Of a stretch of 64,000 nucleotides of DNA, positions 60,981 through 64,000 are shown piece by piece (within the stretch, counting starts at the first letter, position 1; the number at the start of each line of letters is the position of its first letter). Under the pieces are notes generated by a model that saw only the letters and a program-made list of their open reading frames with translations, had not been told where the DNA came from and ran no database searches. The stretch is from an uncultured Bacteroidia bacterium. GTDB lineage: Bacteria > Bacteroidota > Bacteroidia > Bacteroidales > Prolixibacteraceae. The position numbers and the translations under genes are program-made. Location of the stretch: positions 80,278 through 144,277 of the forward strand of contig CAIXZH010000052.1 in NCBI GenBank assembly GCA_903923905.1, in the 5' to 3' direction.

Positions 60981-61850
60981 TTATTCTTTGGAAAGCAGGA
61001 AGGTGGAGATAACTGCCAGTAACATTCCAATTCCTACAAACATCGAGGGCATGGTTTGGTAAAGGATCAGTGAGAGTATAATCGTAATTACCGGGGCTAC
61101 AGCATTGGTTAATGGGCTTACGATTACCGCTTTCCCATACCTGAAGGCATAAACAATGAATAACGCGCCTAAAGAATTAAGAAGCTGAATCAAAAAAGCA
61201 AGATACATTCCGCTGAACCCGGTATTGATAACAGCTGAAAAATCTGTCATTAAAAGTGGGATTGGAACTAACAGCAATCCCGTAATGGTCATGTATATGA
61301 AAATGCTCTCGGCACGCATACTTTCATTGGCAAATTTCATCACGAAGGCCTGAAATCCCCAGGCTGCCATAATGATCAATGCGTAAAAAAGCCACATTAA
61401 TCCTGATCCGGACCCGGAAGGTGGTGAAAGTGAAAGAAGTGGCAGAGCCACTATTGCCAGTGAGATTCCCCACAAACCACGGTTATCGACCTTTTCTTTT
61501 AAAAACAGGAACGATAAAATAATCGTGATGATCGGGCTAAGCGAGATAATCGGGAAGATCAGATGCGCCGGTCCTTCTGTAAGCGCCCGGGTAAGCAGGG
61601 CCAGTTGACCGCCAGCACCGGTCAGCCCAATAACACAGCCAAGCACAATAGCTTTGATATTATATTCCAGCTTCCAGTTTAGCCGGTAAAATGCAACAAT
61701 TGCCGGAATGAGCATACTCAGTGCCCATGCAACATAAATCAGGGTACCGGGAAATCCTGCTTTTTCCGGGGTTGAACTAAACGCTCCCCAAAGACCCCAG
61801 AATACGGTGGTCAATATTGCATAAGTCAACCATGAACGAGAACCTTTCAT
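60981..61850 (-). CDS. EamA/DMT family transporter
   Basis: Start at ATG 61850 (MKGSRSWLTYAILTTVFWGLWGAF) gives 289 residues; a TTG at 61877 would add nine. Ten helices form two EamA repeats: FPIISLSPIITIILSFLFLKEKVDNRGLWGISLAIVALPLLSL ends the first and SPLTNAVAPVITIILSLILYQTMPSMFVGIGMLLAVISTFLL ends the second. The product is an inner-membrane permease for a metabolite, often a sugar or amino acid relative. It lies after the uronate genes on the other strand. No specific substrate can be told. Confidence 0.88.
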   Translation of the reverse strand: MKGSRSWLTYAILTTVFWGLWGAFSSTPEKAGFPGTLIYVAWALSMLIPAIVAFYRLNWKLEYNIKAIVLGCVIGLTGAGGQLALLTRALTEGPAHLIFPIISLSPIITIILSFLFLKEKVDNRGLWGISLAIVALPLLSLSPPSGSGSGLMWLFYALIIMAAWGFQAFVMKFANESMRAESIFIYMTITGLLLVPIPLLMTDFSAVINTGFSGMYLAFLIQLLNSLGALFIVYAFRYGKAVIVSPLTNAVAPVITIILSLILYQTMPSMFVGIGMLLAVISTFLLSKE

Positions 61851-62075
61851 AAAATTATATTTAATTTTCGAAGCCAAATATATGATATTATCATTTAAAT
61901 CAGGCTACAAGTTGAATGTTTGCAAAAAAATATAATTTAAATTATTATGTATATGAATATAGGAATTCCAAAGGTTGTTTTAGTAGGTGGAGATTAGCCA
62001 AGTACAATATTTCCATAAAAGATTATAGGGGGTCTGGATGATTATATAAAGGCGCACTGCTGTGCTGCTCTACAA

Positions 62076-62348
62076 TTATTTATCCACACCCCAATTGGCC
62101 GGATTATTATCGATATAATTGGCAATTCGCTGGTATTCTTCATCGTTTCGAATAATATGATCGTGAAACCGGGTTTGCCAGGTAAAACCAGAATTGATTT
62201 TTCTGGATTCAAACGCTGTTCGCCCTTTATTCCACCGCATAATTCGGGATAAATTATCGGTTATCATCGGATTTTTATTCCCGGCAAACCCGCCTATTTT
62301 TTTGTGTGATTGCGTATTTTGCATGGATGATTGATGTTGGGACGAGGG
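62076..62348 (-). pseudogene. C-terminal fragment of a REP-associated (Y1-type) transposase, cut by an IS
   Basis: Read from 62348 on the minus strand the frame gives SSQHQSSMQNTQSHKKIGGFAGNKNP, followed by MITDNLSRIMRWNKGRTAFESRKI, FTWQTRFHDHIIRNDEEYQRIANYIDNNPANW and a stop at 62076. This matches the C-terminal third of Bacteroidota RAYT-like transposases (xxTWQxRFxDHIIRxxxxYQxIxNYIxxNPxxW). The frame meets TAA at 62351-62349, exactly where the sequence enters the IS1182-like element. An IS therefore appears to have interrupted the gene. The N-terminal portion is expected beyond the right edge. Confidence 0.75.
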
Positions 62349-62350
62349 TT

Positions 62351-62380
62351 AAGGCTGTCTGAAAAGGCAGCCTTTTTATT
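62351..62380. terminator. Hairpin at the left end of the IS1182-like element
   Basis: AAGGCTG (62351-62357) pairs with CAGCCTT (62368-62374) and is followed by TTTTATTTTT on the + strand. GGCTGTCTGAAAAG at its beginning may be the terminal inverted repeat of the IS; the second end is outside the window, so this cannot be confirmed. Confidence 0.5.
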
Positions 62381-62385
62381 TTTGG

Positions 62386-64000
62386 TTAAATTACTGAAAA
62401 ATCTAGGTAGTAATTGATAAGTTTTAATTTCCAGTCTTTGATTTCTGTTTTTAGTGTTCCAATTAGGCTTCTTGCACTTAAAACAACTGCTTTTGGGCTA
62501 TTTATCGTCTGATTTAGTGCTTTTTTCATCATTTTGGATAGGTTTAATGCGATACATATCAAACCGAACTCAACGGTTACACCCTCCAGCCCTCTTAGTC
62601 GGAAACGGTTAAACTTTCGGTTTGATTTTATCTGGCCGAAAACGGCCTCTGGTTCTATGGGTCTTTTACTCCGGTGCATCAAGCCTCTATCCGAGGTGAG
62701 ATTTTCACGTGCAATCGTTTTATGTCGAAGCAAATTGTGATTTACATCGATTGTTCTGTTTTCTTTTGATTTGTGGCATCCCCCTCTCAAAGGACATCCC
62801 TCACACCTTTTTGCCTGATAGCTAGCAATCTCACTACGATAACCCCGATCAGATACCCGATGTGTTGTGCCGATTCGCTCCATTTTTTGACCCATCGGGC
62901 AGGTATAAAAATCACCATTAGGATTGTAAAAAAGGTTATCTGCCAAGAAAGGGTTGTTCTTGAATGATCTCTTTTGCTCTTTATGGAAATAACTAAATTT
63001 TACATAATTGCCAATCCCTTTACTTTCCATATAATCATAGTTTTGCTCGCTTCCATAGCCGGAATCAGCAACAATTTCTGAAGATTGACGGTCATATTTT
63101 TCTTCGAAGGAATCCACGTAATCGGTAAAAGTAGAAGTATCTCCTGGATTCTGAAAGACTCCAAAATTTGTAACAAATTGATCTTCAGTACTAATCTGAA
63201 TATTGTAAGCAGGTTTTAGTTGACCATTGCCCATATGATCTTCTTTCATTCTCATGAACGTGGCATCGGGATCTGTTTTGGAATAGCTGTTTCTGTTGCC
63301 AAGGGTATCCAGATGCTGCTCATATTCTTCCAGTTTAGCCTGGTGTTTTACAAGCTCTTTTACCTGCTTCTTCTGCTCCCTGCTTTGCTTTTCCTTTGCG
63401 TTTAAATCTTTAATCTTCTCTTTGAGTTCCTTGGAATTTATGGGAGTTTGAGTTTCATCCGCAGCACGATTGTCATCCTGTATACCCCGCTCAATTTGGC
63501 GAATAATATTAGCGACTTTGGCTTCAAGTTTAAGTTTGTTTCTCTCTACCGATTTGCGCCAAACAAAGGTATAGCGGTTCGAGGCTGACTCGATCTTGGT
63601 TCCGTCAATATACTGAACATCAAGGCTGACATATCCCAGTTCATTAAGCATCATTACAACTTTACTGAAAATGCCGTTAATCTGATGCTTAAGCCTTTTA
63701 CTCCTAAAATCATTAATGGTACGAAAATCAGGGAACTGTTTGCCCGATAGCCAGAGAAAATGTACATTCTCAGAAAGAGCAGCTTCAATTTTGCGGCAGG
63801 AATAGATATTGCGCATGTAGGCGTAAAATAACACCTTAATCATCATTCTGGGACAGAAACTACTGGTTCCCCCTCCCTTATAGGTTTGGATCAGCGAAGT
63901 CAGATCAAGCTCGTCAACTACCTGGCTTACAAGTCTAACCGGATCGTTCTCGCCGATAAAATCATCAAGCCTCTGGGGGAACAGCTCTATCTGACCTTGA
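62386..64000 (-). CDS. IS1182-family-like transposase, 5' end beyond window
   Basis: The frame runs open from the right edge (QGQIELFPQRLDDFIGENDPVRLVSQVVDELDL) past 63846 to a stop at 62386, so the internal ATG at 63846 is not the start. At least 537 residues are encoded. The N-terminal YKGGGTSSFCPRMMIKVLFYAYMRNIYSCRKIEAAL is the IS1182/IS1202-type start. The DDE domain has YIDGTKIESASNRYTFVW, then QISTEDQFVTNFGVFQNPGDTSTF, IVADSGYGSEQNY and CPMGQKMERIG with Cys-rich zinc-like part (CEGCPLRGGC). EPEAVFGQIKSNRKFNRFRLRGLEGVTVEFGLICIALNL is the last catalytic region. It seems intact in the portion seen. Confidence 0.9.
   Translation of the reverse strand, partial: QGQIELFPQRLDDFIGENDPVRLVSQVVDELDLTSLIQTYKGGGTSSFCPRMMIKVLFYAYMRNIYSCRKIEAALSENVHFLWLSGKQFPDFRTINDFRSKRLKHQINGIFSKVVMMLNELGYVSLDVQYIDGTKIESASNRYTFVWRKSVERNKLKLEAKVANIIRQIERGIQDDNRAADETQTPINSKELKEKIKDLNAKEKQSREQKKQVKELVKHQAKLEEYEQHLDTLGNRNSYSKTDPDATFMRMKEDHMGNGQLKPAYNIQISTEDQFVTNFGVFQNPGDTSTFTDYVDSFEEKYDRQSSEIVADSGYGSEQNYDYMESKGIGNYVKFSYFHKEQKRSFKNNPFLADNLFYNPNGDFYTCPMGQKMERIGTTHRVSDRGYRSEIASYQAKRCEGCPLRGGCHKSKENRTIDVNHNLLRHKTIARENLTSDRGLMHRSKRPIEPEAVFGQIKSNRKFNRFRLRGLEGVTVEFGLICIALNLSKMMKKALNQTINSPKAVVLSARSLIGTLKTEIKDWKLKLINYYLDFSVI

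Noticed and set aside
62386..63846. Complete 486-residue transposase starting at ATG 63846
   Set aside because: The frame continues open and with family-like sequence to the window edge, so the true start lies outside.

Overview
The window is a chromosomal segment from a member of the Bacteroidota, most likely class Bacteroidia and related to the Marinilabiliales; that placement is inference. Supporting signs are promoters of the TTTG / TAnnTTTG type with few Shine-Dalgarno sequences, the order prs-rplY-pth-S4 protein, a short GNAT-free complement of FucP-type sugar permease, DUF2807, DUF4861 and LytS/LytTR genes, and an IS1182-like transposase. There is no rRNA and no CRISPR array. Two tRNA genes are present.

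Layout. 1-4.7 kb: an outer-membrane protein cut by the window edge, DoxX, a 55-residue membrane protein, a PiT phosphate transporter behind a probable Pho box, the remnant of a tyrosine recombinase, a secreted protein of unknown function and a CDF-like cation transporter. 4.9-11.4 kb: one + strand operon for a MacAB-TolC type tripartite ABC exporter with its own LytS-type kinase and LytTR regulator. 11.5-17 kb: a true formylglycine-generating-enzyme lipoprotein, two truncated genes fused tail to head by a deletion (TolC family and SdsA1-like alkylsulfatase), then cysD-cysN. 17-22.5 kb: an NagX-like acyltransferase, a FucP-like permease, tcdA, a DsbA-like oxidoreductase and an unknown PH-domain protein. 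22.7-25.4 kb: a YtrA-type GntR regulator in an ABC operon with a probable operator over its promoter.

25.6-42 kb is the most unusual part. Seven + strand genes encode an ABC ATPase, an ABC-2 permease fused to a degenerate M1-peptidase-like ectodomain, a TolC, a lipoprotein adaptor, an RND permease, a 1582-residue protein that joins a complete RND permease to a complete ABC ATPase, and a further ABC-2 type permease. Both RND genes start with GTG inside an identical 32-nt leader. The fused protein also seems to carry a four-helix membrane segment inside the N-terminal strand region of its ABC domain. The likely meaning is a hybrid ABC/RND envelope exporter; its substrate is unknown.

42-55 kb: an alpha-amylase lipoprotein, a fragment of a REP-associated tyrosine transposase, an AlkD-like repair protein, a minus-strand housekeeping cluster (udk, exonuclease, trpS, gntP), and a plus-strand housekeeping series (manA, engB, prs, rplY, pth, S4 protein), an amidase, tRNA-Ser(GCT) and tRNA-Pro(TGG). 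55.4-60.8 kb: a uronate catabolic cluster (LacI regulator with a perfect LacI-type palindrome at its own promoter, kdgK, eda, GH88 hydrolase, DUF4861). 60.9-64 kb: an EamA transporter, a second transposase fragment and an IS1182-like transposase gene that runs off the right edge and appears to have interrupted that fragment.
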